From positions 1,748,406 through 1,812,405 of the forward strand of contig JAJEKB010021880.1 in NCBI GenBank assembly GCA_022393335.1: a DNA stretch of 64,000 nt. Direction: 5' to 3'. The position numbers and the translations under genes are program-made. Origin of the DNA: Macrotrachela quadricornifera. Its lineage: Eukaryota; Rotifera; Eurotatoria; Philodinida; Philodinidae. Numbering within the stretch: position 1 is the first letter of the stretch; the number at the start of each line of letters is the position of its first letter. The notes under the pieces are model-generated. The model worked only from the letters and a program-made list of their open reading frames with translations, did no database searches and had not been told where the DNA came from. Positions 1 to 10,747 of the stretch are shown here, piece after piece.

Positions 1-620
1 TCAAATGTTCTTCCCTTATATCGATTGTGATTGACAGGATTTTTCCTTATTTGGTATTTTGTTCATCCAATGGGCATTTCTGAGAAGTACTTGAGAGAGT
101 TGTGTGTTTGGAAGACCCAATCTTATGGAAAACGTTCTGATATAAGTACAGCAATGCTTCTTCTAATCGCCATCAGCTCAGCCAAATCTGGAACAATAAT
201 CTTTATAGATAAATGGCCTAGTTAAAACCCATTGACTTTAAAAACATCAAAAGAGTTTGGTGAGGCTCGAAGAATAAAAACAGAAAAAGACATGGAATCA
301 AACGAGCTTTTGTTAATTCATATCTATGAATGGATGTGATCTGTTTGATACCATCTTAAATAATACAGCAGTATTTTGATCACTAGAAAATTAGGACTAA
401 TGCTGTTCTATTTTATACGTTGTGATCTTGTTTTATTGAAGAATATTATTTAAAAAAATTTTGAGAGGCGACAACAAACAAGTACCTTTTATTCATATGA
501 AATATTTAGAAAATGATAAATAGAATTTAGTCGATCAAAATTTATTAAAACAAAAATGAAATTGTATGAAAGATTTTTCTCGAGATTGTTGAATGAAAAG
601 AGGTTTAAAAAATAACATAC
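1..620. other. left edge, no gene supported
   Basis: No reading frame here has convincing protein character. A final exon of the minus-strand membrane gene at 621-2724 might lie between about 430 and 600, because the upstream exon ends in a good GTATGT donor, but I could not fix an acceptor or a stop with confidence. Confidence 0.4.
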
Positions 621-2724
621 CACACGCAATCCTGTTTTATAATATTTATAAGCAGCGATTATTCCAAAAACATAGTAAATAAATAATATAATAGACGCAA
701 TATAGTCCCCATGTACACGAGAACTTTTTGAATGATCCACAAGTGAAACATTTGTATTGATGAAACAAAGACCCTATAACATACATGTTTTATATCAAGT
801 TATTAAAAATAAGAATATTTACCTTGAGAGATTAAATATCGTTCAACTTCAGGTTTTTTAATCTCAATTCATACTCTCAAAAACATTCAAAAAAAATGTT
901 TTTATCAAAATGATCGGCACCAAGAGCTCTACAAAACTTTCTATTTGGTTTCCTATTTAAATTCAAAATGGCGGAGAAAAACGCGAAATAAGATTATACA
1001 CTATTTTAAGCATAGAAATATATAAGTTTATATGGTACAGAGCTTCAGAATCTGCCTCGTGCGTGCCCGCGCGGACGGGAAAGTTTTTCGAAAAAATTGT
1101 ATTACTTGGGAAAATTTTGGGCAAAAACTATTATCAGAGAAAATCTTATTCTCCGCATAATTAACTGTTACAGGATATAATTCATTCTTTTGAGGTTTTT
1201 GCTTTACTTCTATGGTCTGTTTTTGATCTTGCTGAGAACACAGACACATAACTGTCGAAGTATAACTTCTTTGCACTCTTTCCCACAAGTTTCTTTGCAT
1301 TCTTTTATCGCTTGCTGAACTATACCTCCCTGGTCGAAGGCAGGAATGCTAAGAATTTGTTCTGCATGGATAATTCCATTCTATGCTAGTTCTTTTCCTA
1401 CATGTTGTGTTGTTTTTTTCCCCTTTCTCTTGTGTACGTCTGTCTATTTATACATGTGCACCTTTTGTTCAGGTAGCGATATCTAGAACATATATACATG
1501 TTGGATTTTTCCCAACATATTTTTTATGTTTTGTGTTGAAATTTCCCTACATTCTTATATTCGTCATGTAGCTGGTTTCTTCCAGCTTCTTCGCGTATAT
1601 ATGTTCATATTTCTTTTGCTGTTCTGTTCGCTTATTCACTTATTAGTACTGTTCTTTCTCTCTCTGTTTTCTTTTTTATTATCGTTCGTACTTCATCAAA
1701 TCGTTAGTTGCTAGTTCGTTCTTTGTTCTCTTTTTGTTTTTCTTGTTTTCTTCTCTTCTCTGTCGTCAGTATCTATTCAAATTAGTCCCACCTAGTTCAG
1801 TTGTTTTGAACTACTTGAGAAAAGAACAAGTAGAAAGATTTCGTATGTTGTACGAATAGTAACAAACAGAACAAGATGTTACCATGTTTTTTTACTTATA
1901 TTTTGTGTCAAAAAAGTTGGTCTGTGAGCGGCGAACAAAAAACAGCTTGAGGAAACTTTTGAATTTTTGGAAGATTCTGCACCTTTGGTTTTCAGCTGAG
2001 TGACTTATATCAAATGACAGTTTTAAAAATCCCTCGATATCGTAATAATAGGTTATAGAAGGGTTCTTAGGGAACGTACTGATTTAAAACCTTCCTCCTA
2101 GATGGATGACCGCTGGCTAGTTTTGCCCATATATTTCTATGCTTAATATGTGTGTATAATCTTGTTTCGCGTTTTTCTCCGCCATTTTGAACAGTATGGT
2201 TCAACTTTTTCGATTGAACAATGGATGAGTATTAGGAAAGTTTTTAACATAGTCTATCTTGTAGAGCTCTTCGCGCTGATCATGTTGATAAAAAAGTTTT
2301 TTGGAATACTTCGATTATTGGCAACGCTAGAGGCAAAATACTGAATAATCATCGTATGAAATTTGCAAAGGATTTTAGCATGATTTTGACAATATTTTGG
2401 CAATAGCATGAAAAAAAATTGACCGATTGAAAAAAATTTTTTTATTAAATTTTGATTGAATATAGTTCAATATCTTTATTAAAATATTGACTCGAAAATA
2501 ATCTTGCAATATTAGAAAATTGTAAATATATTTAATTATTTTATCTTCATGTTATTAAATAAAAATAATAGATAAAAACTTACAAGACAAATGACAAGCA
2601 TAATCAAAAGAGCTCTTCGAATTTGTTGTACTTGATGATCTTGATTCAACGGTATTTGTCTGTTAACAGGAATAAAATTTCCCGGTGTCATACCTACTTT
2701 TTCGGTTCTTGATTGGTATTGCAT
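621..2724 (-). CDS. predicted two-exon small membrane protein (3' end not found)
   Basis: Exon 1 (2724 down to 2584, 47 codons) starts MQYQSRTEKV and ends in a hydrophobic stretch (RRALLIMLVICL) directly before a GTAAGT donor. Exon 2 (773 down to 621, 51 codons) follows a TTATAG acceptor in the same phase 0. It encodes a polar loop and a second membrane span (around YIASIILFIYYVFGIIAAYK) and ends at a GTATGT donor. The matching phases and the hydrophobic pattern are the only evidence, and no family is recognised. The implied intron (774-2583, 1.8 kb) is far longer than the roughly 55-base introns elsewhere, so an unseen middle exon or two separate genes remain possible. The terminal exon and stop codon are not identified. 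Confidence 0.4.
1380..1790. other. pyrimidine-rich tract inside the putative intron
   Basis: The plus strand is strongly T/C-rich, with many TTCTTT, TTTTC and TGTTCT words. The open frames it produces are Leu/Phe-rich artefacts of that composition. No gene is supported. Confidence 0.5.
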
Positions 2725-3240
2725 TTCAATGATATGCAATTATGTTGTTTTTTTTTGAATAAATATGCGAGAACATGTAGAAAAGCAAAGTAGTATAAAA
2801 ACAACAACAACGAAGAAAAACAAACAAAAGAAAAAAAATATGAAGAAGCGATTTTATGTGCTTTAACGGCGGCCGCTACATGTATAGAACAGAAAAAAAA
2901 ATCTACACCATTAACGAGGTTAAGCGAATGTGCCGATGTATAATTGGAAAAACAACTCTAAACAAGATTGTAATATACGAACATTTGACCTTAAAGATAG
3001 ATAATAAAATATATTTAGAATTTTGATAAGATTAAAAATTAAATTTAATCTTAAAATATGATTTTTTTTTCGATTTTCATCTAAATTATTACATTTTATT
3101 CATATAATAAACATAATTGCCACCATAGACTTTGTTCATATATTCTATTTATCAAGATTAATAAAAAAACACTCAAATATTTTAATATCAATAAAATGAC
3201 GATTCATCAATAAAATATTATTTTCTGTTTTATATTTATA
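2725..3240. other. AT-rich spacer, no gene
   Basis: A purine-rich A/C/G run occurs at 2770-2850 and an isolated GC patch around 2867-2875. Otherwise the sequence is AT-rich and no coding signal is seen. Confidence 0.5.
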
Positions 3241-3746
3241 CTAACGGTAGTACCCGGCGTTGCTCGGGAAATCTCCATACTGGAAACTTATCATGTCGGA
3301 AAACGACAGAAGATGTATAGAAGGCTTGATTAAGGCCTTTTCATCTATTATTACTACATATCCCGCCGTGCATACACTTATATTCATTTTTAAATCGGAT
3401 AATTCAGCAAATAGTGTGGGGGTGTAACAGTCTTTCTCTTAACTCATGCGTAATTCCGTAGTTTATACCAATACTCAGTGCAAAAAAAGGGACACTAACA
3501 GGTGGATATTCTAACAATGGCAGCAAATGTCCCGAAGTTTCTGAAAAACTGGCAAAAATTGTAATGTATCAAAACTTGTTGTGAAATTTCAGCCCAATCC
3601 TCTCGCCAGTCATCTTGATCCCTTTCGACCATCCTCGAGATCTAAGAGTATGCCATGAAGAGTTTGGCATCCCCAACTCATGCGATGTCCAAATGCATAA
3701 AAAACAGACAGACAGACAAACTTTCTCCTTTATATATATAGATTAG
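3241..3746. repeat. dispersed repeat copy 1 (ACCCGGCGTTGCTCGGG head, TATATATAGAT tail)
   Basis: This copy begins near an ACCCGGCGTTGCTCGGG segment, unusually GC-rich for this window. It ends in a CAGACAGACAGACAAAC run followed by CTTTCTCCTTTATATATATAGAT. The same tail recurs at 4140-4193, which marks the 3' end of a transposable-element family. Similar head and tail words occur widely in invertebrate genomes (general recollection, not checked). No open reading frame survives. Confidence 0.6.
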
Positions 3747-4193
3747 AAACATCCGATTTTCAAATTTAAACCAACGAATCCTCGACAAAAAATGATTAAT
3801 CTTAGAATCCTACCAGCTTCGCGAAATTTCCGGAAAACTAACACAAAGTTCATTGCAATAGACCTTCAATGAAATATCATCCGGACGCCACCTCCCTACT
3901 CCTATTAATGCTAACCGAACTCTTTAAAGCTGCCTCTGAACTCAAAGTAGCACCATGGAAAGTTTGAGGATGTTAACTAATACAGCACTATCTGGGTGAG
4001 ACCTCACCCACATCCCACACCCACACACCCCTCACCCACACCCTCGGTGGGTGATCACGCCATGACCTTCCTCTGGGTCTGGGGAGGCACCATGGAAAAT
4101 TTGGTGACGTTAGCTTTTACCGGGATGGAGTTATGAGCGAACAAACAAACAAACAAACAAACAGACAAACTTTCTTCTTTATATATATAGATA
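3747..4193. repeat. dispersed repeat copy 2 (same tail) with CA/CCC-rich microsatellite
   Basis: The copy ends at 4135-4193 with GAGCGAACAAACAAAC and ACAGACAAACTTTC, then TTTATATATATAGAT, matching the tail of the copy ending near 3746. The words ACCATGGAAAGTTTG and ACCATGGAAAATTTGG (about 3952 and 4090) suggest an internal partial duplication. A C-rich CACCC tract occupies 3998-4050. Not coding. Confidence 0.5.
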
Positions 4194-4692
4194 AATGAAC
4201 AAGTTATATAAAGAAGAAAAAAAAGTGACATAACATCATTGATATAAACCTTTGACAATTATTGTCTTTTATCATTTACGCTTAAAAAAATTCACATTAA
4301 TTTAATGATGTTTACAATTAATTATCCATAAATGATTTGTCATAGACTTGTGCCGATATAAATCCGAATTATCTCTTAATGTTACATTCTCTACAATAGA
4401 TGTTACTTTTTTAACACGTTCATCAGTTGTGATCTTCCTCAATGGTGTGTTATATATCGAAGTTTAACAAGACGTGCATTTTCTCATTCTATTTTGATTT
4501 TTTTCTGATACATACAGTACCAATCAATAGAAGAAAGAATGCGCTATATGATAGGATACTTTTTACAAGAAATTTTCTTTACATTAAATGTAGATTATAA
4601 ATATTTTACTAAACTATATACATGTTGTACAAATCAAACATACGTGCTAATAATATAACTTGAGTCGATGGAATAATATTATATCTTCAATA
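4194..4692. other. spacer downstream of the Arf-like gene
   Basis: AT-rich sequence without a convincing frame. It probably contains the 3' untranslated region of the minus-strand Arf-like gene. Confidence 0.5.
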
Positions 4693-5410
4693 TTAGATAA
4701 ATTTAGTAAAAATTGATTTTATATTGATCGAATATAACTTGGATAGAATATCATCTTTCATTACTTTCGAATCATTAACAGTTTCTGTTAATGGTTGCAA
4801 AATTTGATTATTTTTGACTATTGATGCATTAACCAACCATTCAAGTCCTTCATAAAGACCTTCGCCTTTTGTAGCTACTGTCGGTTGTATGTGCCATTTT
4901 ATATCACGATTTAATTTATTTAAAGCAAGTTTGTCGCGTAATTCATCAATTGACATTGCATTTGGTAGATCTTGTTTATTAGCCAAGATAAGAACGGGTT
5001 TATTTCGAAGTTCGTCTTCGTTAATCATGATATGTAATTGCTCACATGCCTCAGTTAAGCGATCCCGATCATTTGAGTCGACCACGAAAATTACGCCTGT
5101 AGTATTTTGATAATACTGTCGCCATAGGACTCGAATTATGTCGCGACCACCAACATCCCAAGTAGTTATGGAAATATTTTTATATTCAACCTTTTCAACA
5201 TTGAAACCAATCGTTGGAATATCTGTCGCGACGTCACCTAGTTTCATCTTGTAAAGAATCGTAGTTTTACCTGAATAATCACAAGAAATCAATATTCAGT
5301 AATAGAAACATGAAAATAATCTTACCAGCTGCATCGAGACCTAACATAAGTACACAAATCTCTTCTTTTTTATGAAAGTAAGATGCAATCTTTTTGAATG
5401 ATGAACCCAT
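4693..5410 (-). CDS. Arf-family small GTPase with Arg in place of the catalytic Gln
   Basis: The gene has two exons: 5410 down to 5326 and 5270 down to 4693, joined across a 55-base intron (GTAAG...CAG). They give 220 residues and a continuous P-loop. Visible features are Met-Gly for N-myristoylation, an amphipathic N-terminus, the P-loop GLDAAGKT (24-31), switch I PTIGFN (47-52), WDVGG (66-70), NKQD and an ATKGEG base-contact loop. These define an Arf GTPase, which would act at membranes in vesicle traffic by recruiting effectors when GTP-bound. Two things are odd. Residue 71 is Arg where Arf proteins have the Gln that positions water for GTP hydrolysis. The C-terminus also runs about 35-40 residues beyond the usual 181. 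I infer slow or absent GTP hydrolysis and possibly a divergent paralogue. The family call is firm; the subfamily (Arf versus Arl) is not. Confidence 0.9.
5271..5325 (-). other. 55-base intron in the Arf-like gene
   Basis: The GTAAG donor lies at 5325-5321 and the CAG acceptor ends at 5271 on the minus strand. It splits the Gly codon of the P-loop (G|GT). It is a useful template for intron length in this genome. Confidence 0.85.
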
Positions 5411-6428
5411 TTGTGTTTACGTTTTTGATTCTTTTTTTTATGCTCCTATATGCGTTGCAATATGTATTTATATATGTATGTGTGCGTAACTAATGATGTG
5501 TGCTTTACAATTCAATAATGCATTACCTAGTAACGTCTGTTTTTTTCCGTTCTGCAATACTTGCTGTTTTCATTACGTCTTGACGATGATTGATGATAAC
5601 GAATCCGTTACGAGTATTGACGCATTACATGCCATGCTCTGTTGCGATAAGATCTGTCCGACACTGAGCTCAGTCTCAATAGTGTAGATGGTGGTCTATT
5701 TATAATCCATCATCCTCAATATAGAATCAATTTACATTCTAAAAATGCCTAGGATTTTAGTAGTTTTTACAAATGAGATTTTCTTTTTAATAGATTTTTA
5801 TGTTTGAGGGTGGGTGAAAGTGAGGATGATGATAAGAATATAACCATCACCACCATCCTGCTACGAACATTGGTCGGTGGCAAAAAAAAACAAACTATTG
5901 ATGCTTGTTGATGATAAGAATATCGATGAAATTAATTCCGTTTTCTTGTTTACATCCATCATCATCATTTAAAGTTGTTATTCAAAAGAAAAAGAAAAGA
6001 AAAAAAATGCAACCAAGGTAGAAATCATTTTTAAAATCCTATTAATCTTCCTGGATTCGATTCATACTTTCTCTTTCCAATTTCAAATTAATCCCAAAGT
6101 ATTTAAAATATTTTTTGTTTAATTTACACACCGTGTTTTCTCACTTAGATGAGGATGAGTACGAATAAATACAGAAAAGAAAAGAGCATTCGACGACCAT
6201 AGTAGAATATGACTGATCCGTATCTTCTAAATTGAAAATGTACATGATGAACAAGGATCGTTTGATGTTTTTTACTACACTACTATAAAACTCTTATGTG
6301 CTAGTATTGTAAAAGATTGATCCTGTTGGATCATGTGTCCAACCATATGAGTAAATAGCTATAATAGAAGAATAGGCATGAAATTCGATGTCACTGGAAA
6401 TGAACTATCATTCAAATCAAATTCAAAC
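5411..6428. other. intergenic, upstream of the Arf-like gene
   Basis: AT-rich with GATGATGA-type simple repeats near 5820-5960. No coding frame or RNA gene was recognised. Confidence 0.45.
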
Positions 6429-6509
6429 AAAAAACATTCTATGTCTCTTTTCTCTTTTTATTCGTTTATACCGACGATAGCGAGAGAAAAGAGACATAGA
6501 ATGTTTTTT
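6429..6509. repeat. perfect 27-bp inverted repeat with 27-nt loop
   Basis: The left arm (6429-6455, AAAAAACATTCTATGTCTCT then TTTCTCT) is exactly reverse-complementary to the right arm (6483-6509). The loop is 6456-6482. A transcript would form a mismatch-free hairpin. It could be a hairpin RNA precursor, a very small foldback element, or a cruciform; nothing else in the sequence decides between these. Confidence 0.75.
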
Positions 6510-6731
6510 CTGCATCATATTAAAAAATGAGAAGAAATAGAACCTCTATCGTTTGACATAGTAGGAGAAGATTATTGTATATTAAGGTTGTTTCTATCTG
6601 CATAATAGTATCATCGATGTTCTTTTATAGATTAAATATGATATCAGACAGTACAATTATTTGTATTATCCGAGAAGTAAATTTGTCTTTTTGACTTTTG
6701 CTTTTGTTACACTTCAATTTGTGCATTTCAG

Positions 6732-7612
6732 TCGATCATCGAACCATGCCAGTTTGCTTCCTGTACATTTTGTGATGCTCGATTTTCAATTGGCAAATTC
6801 TTAAATGAACATTTGATGATGTGTGATAATCGACCCGAGTTATGTCTACGATGCCATCGCTACATACCACAAGTAATTGTACATATCCGTATGGGTATCG
6901 ACCAGTGACCTCGATAAATCGATTTGCCATTCCTGATACGTATGTCTCAACCACGACCATTCATCTTGATAACAATCAACCACCCATAATATTCAAGAAA
7001 GGTTTGTTCGATTACAATTGAACTAATTTGATCATTCATTTTTGTTCAAAGTTAAACGAATCATTGATATTTGTACATATTGTGGACAAGGATATGAAAG
7101 TACAGAGAGAGATGAACATCATAACAAAAGATATCGATCCTCTGTTCGTTTTTCCGATTCATCAAATGATCGTATGACGGTGACTTTGTCGAATGTGAAC
7201 GTTGTCATGAGTTGATTGATTGGCATTATTTTCAAGATCATAAAGTAGAAAGAATAATTATTATTCATAATGATAACGCCAAACTTTTAGAGAATTTGCA
7301 AAAGACCTTCATATTATCGACGACAAAATATTCAGCGAGATGTCTCATTTTCTTTTTCAACTAAACATTTCTCATGTTGATCTATTAATGTTTAGCCGCT
7401 CATATTCAGATGCTTCTAGTATCTTTGTTCGATGTGAACATTGTAACGTATTATTTACAAAAGGTGGTCTCAAGTACCATCAGGTTTGAATTGTCTTTAA
7501 TAGCTATAAAAATCTTGTTTACCATTTCATCGTTTACAGAAAAATTGTCCAAAAATGCGTTACATTGGCACTACGCAGCAGCATTATGGTAGTTCGGTCC
7601 GTCCGGTCACAT
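6732..7612 (+). pseudogene. broken multi-exon zinc-finger gene (TRAF/XAF1-like finger spacing)
   Basis: Successive plus-strand frames encode Cys-x2-Cys...His-x4-Cys modules: CTFCDARF...EHLMMC with CLRCH from 6732, CTYCGQGY after a CAAAG acceptor near 7050, CERCHELIDWHYF near 7200, and CEHCNVLF...YHQ|KNCPK split by a short GTTTGA...CAG intron near 7484-7541. Frame shifts separate the modules around 6880 and 7180, so I cannot build one open reading frame. The finger pattern resembles TRAF-type or XAF1-type fingers; the exact family is uncertain. I read it as a decayed gene, but a gene with several unrecognised small introns is possible. Confidence 0.5.
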
Positions 7613-8265
7613 CCTGGTAACTGATTCATGACGGACATAAACTCACATATTTACATTAACTTACTGAACAGAATTGATTTGCACCGAATTCTCATTCAAC
7701 TACTCCTATCGAGCTTGTCCTAATTTCGGAAATTTGATAATGTGAAAAAAGTTGAGAATAAGAAATGCCAAATGCAAATGCAACAATAGTAAATAGAATT
7801 GACAAGCATTTAATTGAATCCTCTTTTTTGTATTTTATTTGTACCTAGATGAAACGATTTTAACTTCGAATGAAAAACATTCTTGTTTTGGATGAAATAT
7901 CCAGGAACAAGTCGATTAATGAATGGATTTATTTCATAGTTCCTTTTGGATTGATGATTATAAATGATTTGTTCTATTTTTTGCATGCGAGACAACTGTT
8001 AATTCTTATACTCTATCTGACACATTTTATTACAATGACAGAAAGTTGACTGATTTCTAGATATTAACAAAATTTTTATAACAAGATGACTAGTGTCTAT
8101 GACGAGATAGTTGCTTCTCTGATATTGATTATCTTCATTTCTATTAATACTTTTTAATCTCAATTGCGGACTTTATTACATCGAGTACCTCATCTTTGTT
8201 ATTCATAGTGTCCTCAATCTATAAAACTGTAATTATGGTTTCAGTGAGAAAGAATGTATTTAACT
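7613..8265. other. spacer between two pseudogenes
   Basis: AT-rich, no coding frame with protein character, no RNA gene recognised. Confidence 0.4.
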
Positions 8266-9357
8266 TTGCTTAGATCTATACATTTCAACAACAGCGAAAA
8301 CTACACAGGTAAAGATCGATTATTCAAAGAAAAGTCTATTCTTGATGATTTGAAAACAAAATCTCATCTTTCTCTTAAACCGTACCAGAATATGGTAATC
8401 GATAAGAGTCTTATATGATAAAAGGATAGGCTGAGTTTCAAACAATATATTCCTTCAAAACGAAGCAGATTTGGTGTCAAAGTACATGTTTTGTGTGATT
8501 GTCGTACTGGTTTCATATTAGACTTTATTGCTTACACTGGATCTACTACATCAATTCATCGTGACAAGAAGTTAGATGCATCCGGATCTATTGTTATGAA
8601 GCTAATGGTGAAATATTTACAGAAAGGCCACAATTTGTATTCTTCTCCTGTTCTATTTGAAACATTACATTCTATGAAATCTGAAGTATGTGGTACTATA
8701 AGATTGGATCGAGTACATTTAACTAATTTATAAGTAATCAAATTGAGACAATACTAGCAAGTATTTAGACACACAGATACACTTCTCGCATTGAAATAGA
8801 AAGATCGACGTGATGTTCATATTCTTTCAACTATTCACGAACTAACCATGGCACCTATAAGTAAAATCGAATATATTACTCAAAATCTTATAGTGAAGCC
8901 AATTTGTATCAAAGATTATAATGAAAACATGGAAGCTGTAGACAAATCGGATATGCAGATCAGTTTTTCAAAATGCATACGAAAAAATATAAAATAGTAT
9001 AAAAAGTTTTTTTTTCATCTGGTTGATATCACTTTATATAATGCGTTCAATTTATACAAGTTCAAGATCGGAAAAACAACGCATCTGTCGAACTTTTAAT
9101 TAGACATTATTCGAGCCATTATCGAATCTGTTGGAAGTCAAAAGAGCGAAAAGAAGGAAAGACCATCTTTGGAAAATTCGATAAGACTTATTGCACAGCA
9201 CTTTCCTTCACTAATAGGTATCATGTCAGCTGTAATAGAACAATAGATCCAAAACAAAATACTAAAACAAGATATGAGTGTGTGCAATGTGATGTTGGCT
9301 TATGTTTCGTACCTTGTTTTGAACTGTATTCCAATTTGAAAAATTTGTAAAAAACCT
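8266..9357 (+). pseudogene. piggyBac-type transposase relic
   Basis: Translating across frames gives a recognisable piggyBac order: LRSIHFNN, YQNMVIDKS, LSFKQYIPSKRSRFGVK, VLCDCRTGFILDF, YTGSTTSI, SGSIVMKLMVKYLQKGHNLY, SPVLFETLH and EVCGTIR, then VDKSDMQISF and a C-terminal Cys cluster (CVQCDVGLCF). The family's transposase cuts and pastes at TTAA. This copy has in-frame stops (near 8415, 8730 and 8995), loses the short stretch expected between GHNLY and SPVLF, and lacks a continuous frame. It is dead, but it shows that a piggyBac source once existed here, relevant to the TTAA-flanked MITEs at 35.8-36.9 kb. Confidence 0.75.
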
Positions 9358-10150
9358 AGATATTAATTTACAAAGATTTAAATTTTAATGATGTGGGTGT
9401 GAATGTCGGTCTTGGTGCCCAAAAACATCACGTGAAATCGACACCAATACTCACGAGATAGATATGAAAGATACATTGAAATTTTTAATCTCAACATAGA
9501 TTAGAGAATTTTTGGCTCTTTAAACGATATCAGTACCGTTTTTTCGCGGTCCTGATGTCAATTTAATTCTCATTTCTCGTTTTTAACAATCAGCGAACCT
9601 TCATTTTCTGAGAGTAACATCTGTAACCACGCTTTAGACTCTGTATTCAATCCTACATTCTTAAATGATTAATTTATTGAGCAGGCATGATAGTTATTGA
9701 AAGAACAACTCAAATATTCGTAAGAAAAAAAATTTAATAATTTTTTAACAATTGAAAATTATTTTTATTTTCATTAAGTAAACAATAGAAAAACTCATTT
9801 ATAGAAAAGTAATAAATCACAATCGATATTAATAATAGTGATTTTTTTTATTTCATGAAAGTATTCATAACTATCAAATTCAAGTATCATATTACAAACA
9901 AACAATACAATGTAAAGATATGAATGATAATATTTAAAACATTTCATGTGTTTTTTATTCACAGTCTTTTCAAATAAATTCTGTTTGTAAATAACTCATT
10001 AGATTGAAATAATTTTGTCGATACGTTTTTAAAATAGATGCCGTTAGTGACAAGTTTCTTGCGAATTCAACGAATCAAAATTGTCTTTTCTTCACTTCTC
10101 TAGATTGAATCGTAATTAGTTTGGACGGACTGCATCTCTATATTATTTTT
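9358..10150. other. spacer, no gene
   Basis: AT-rich, with poly-A/T runs. No coding or RNA gene signal. Confidence 0.4.
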
Positions 10151-10250
10151 TCATCTAAAGAACCATTATATATGTTAAATATTGTCGGCATATTTTTTTT
10201 TCATCTAAAAAACCATCATATACGTTAAATACTGTCGGCATATTTTTTTT
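10151..10250. repeat. two-copy 50-bp tandem repeat
   Basis: Units 10151-10200 and 10201-10250 start TCATCTAAAG and TCATCTAAAA and both contain TTAAATAYTGTCGGCATAT. They differ at only a few positions, so the duplication is recent. It lies about 130 bases upstream of the start of the gene at 10382. Confidence 0.75.
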
Positions 10251-10381
10251 TCTTCCTTTTCTGTTCTCTTTCTTTAGTTAAATGTTAGCAGACGAGCGAG
10301 AATGATATAGGATTGTTTTTTTTTCCTCTTTTTTCTGTCATTTTCTCGTGCAATCGAGCCAAAGTAACAAAAAAAAATCGA

Positions 10382-10747
10382 ATGCCAATTGGTATGATTG
10401 GTCGTCCTACCCCGTGTTTAGTTCATGGATGTATAATTCAAAATAAATCAAATAATAGTGTTTATGTACGAGTTTTATATGAACCAGTTCGTACTCACGA
10501 TGATTATGTTCATGAACGACGTGTCGAATTTCAATTAGGAAAAAGTGCTCAAATAAAAATTGAAGACGAAGCATTCGATATGGGTTCATATGATATACGA
10601 CAAACAATTCGAACAATTGAAGTTACTCGATCAAATGGACAAATACAAGAGATTAATGCTCCTTTTGATAATGTTAATGGTATTGAACTTAATTGGTTAT
10701 TTATTATTGAAGATAGAAATATTAGATCAGTTGAACCTAATCATTAA
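10382..10747 (+). CDS. small protein of unknown function (121 aa)
   Basis: The frame opens at ATG 10382 (MPIGMIGRPT) and closes with TAA at 10745-10747. It could extend upstream without a stop, but that part is T-rich low-complexity sequence, so I prefer this Met. The protein is mixed polar and beta-rich, with alternating hydrophobic residues (SVYVRVLYEP, VEFQLGKSAQIKI, IELNWLFIIED). It has no signal peptide, membrane span or Cys pattern. No family is recognised. Codon choice resembles the firm genes of this window, and the opposite-strand frame over the same bases is a shadow. Confidence 0.6.
   Translation: MPIGMIGRPTPCLVHGCIIQNKSNNSVYVRVLYEPVRTHDDYVHERRVEFQLGKSAQIKIEDEAFDMGSYDIRQTIRTIEVTRSNGQIQEINAPFDNVNGIELNWLFIIEDRNIRSVEPNH

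Noticed and set aside
1383..1714. Two overlapping hydrophobic frames suggesting small membrane proteins
   Set aside because: A pyrimidine-rich tract yields Leu/Phe-rich peptides by composition alone.
2867..2876. GCGGCCGC (NotI-like) word, possible cloning-vector trace
   Set aside because: Flanking sequence is normal AT-rich genomic DNA with no vector or adaptor sequence around it.
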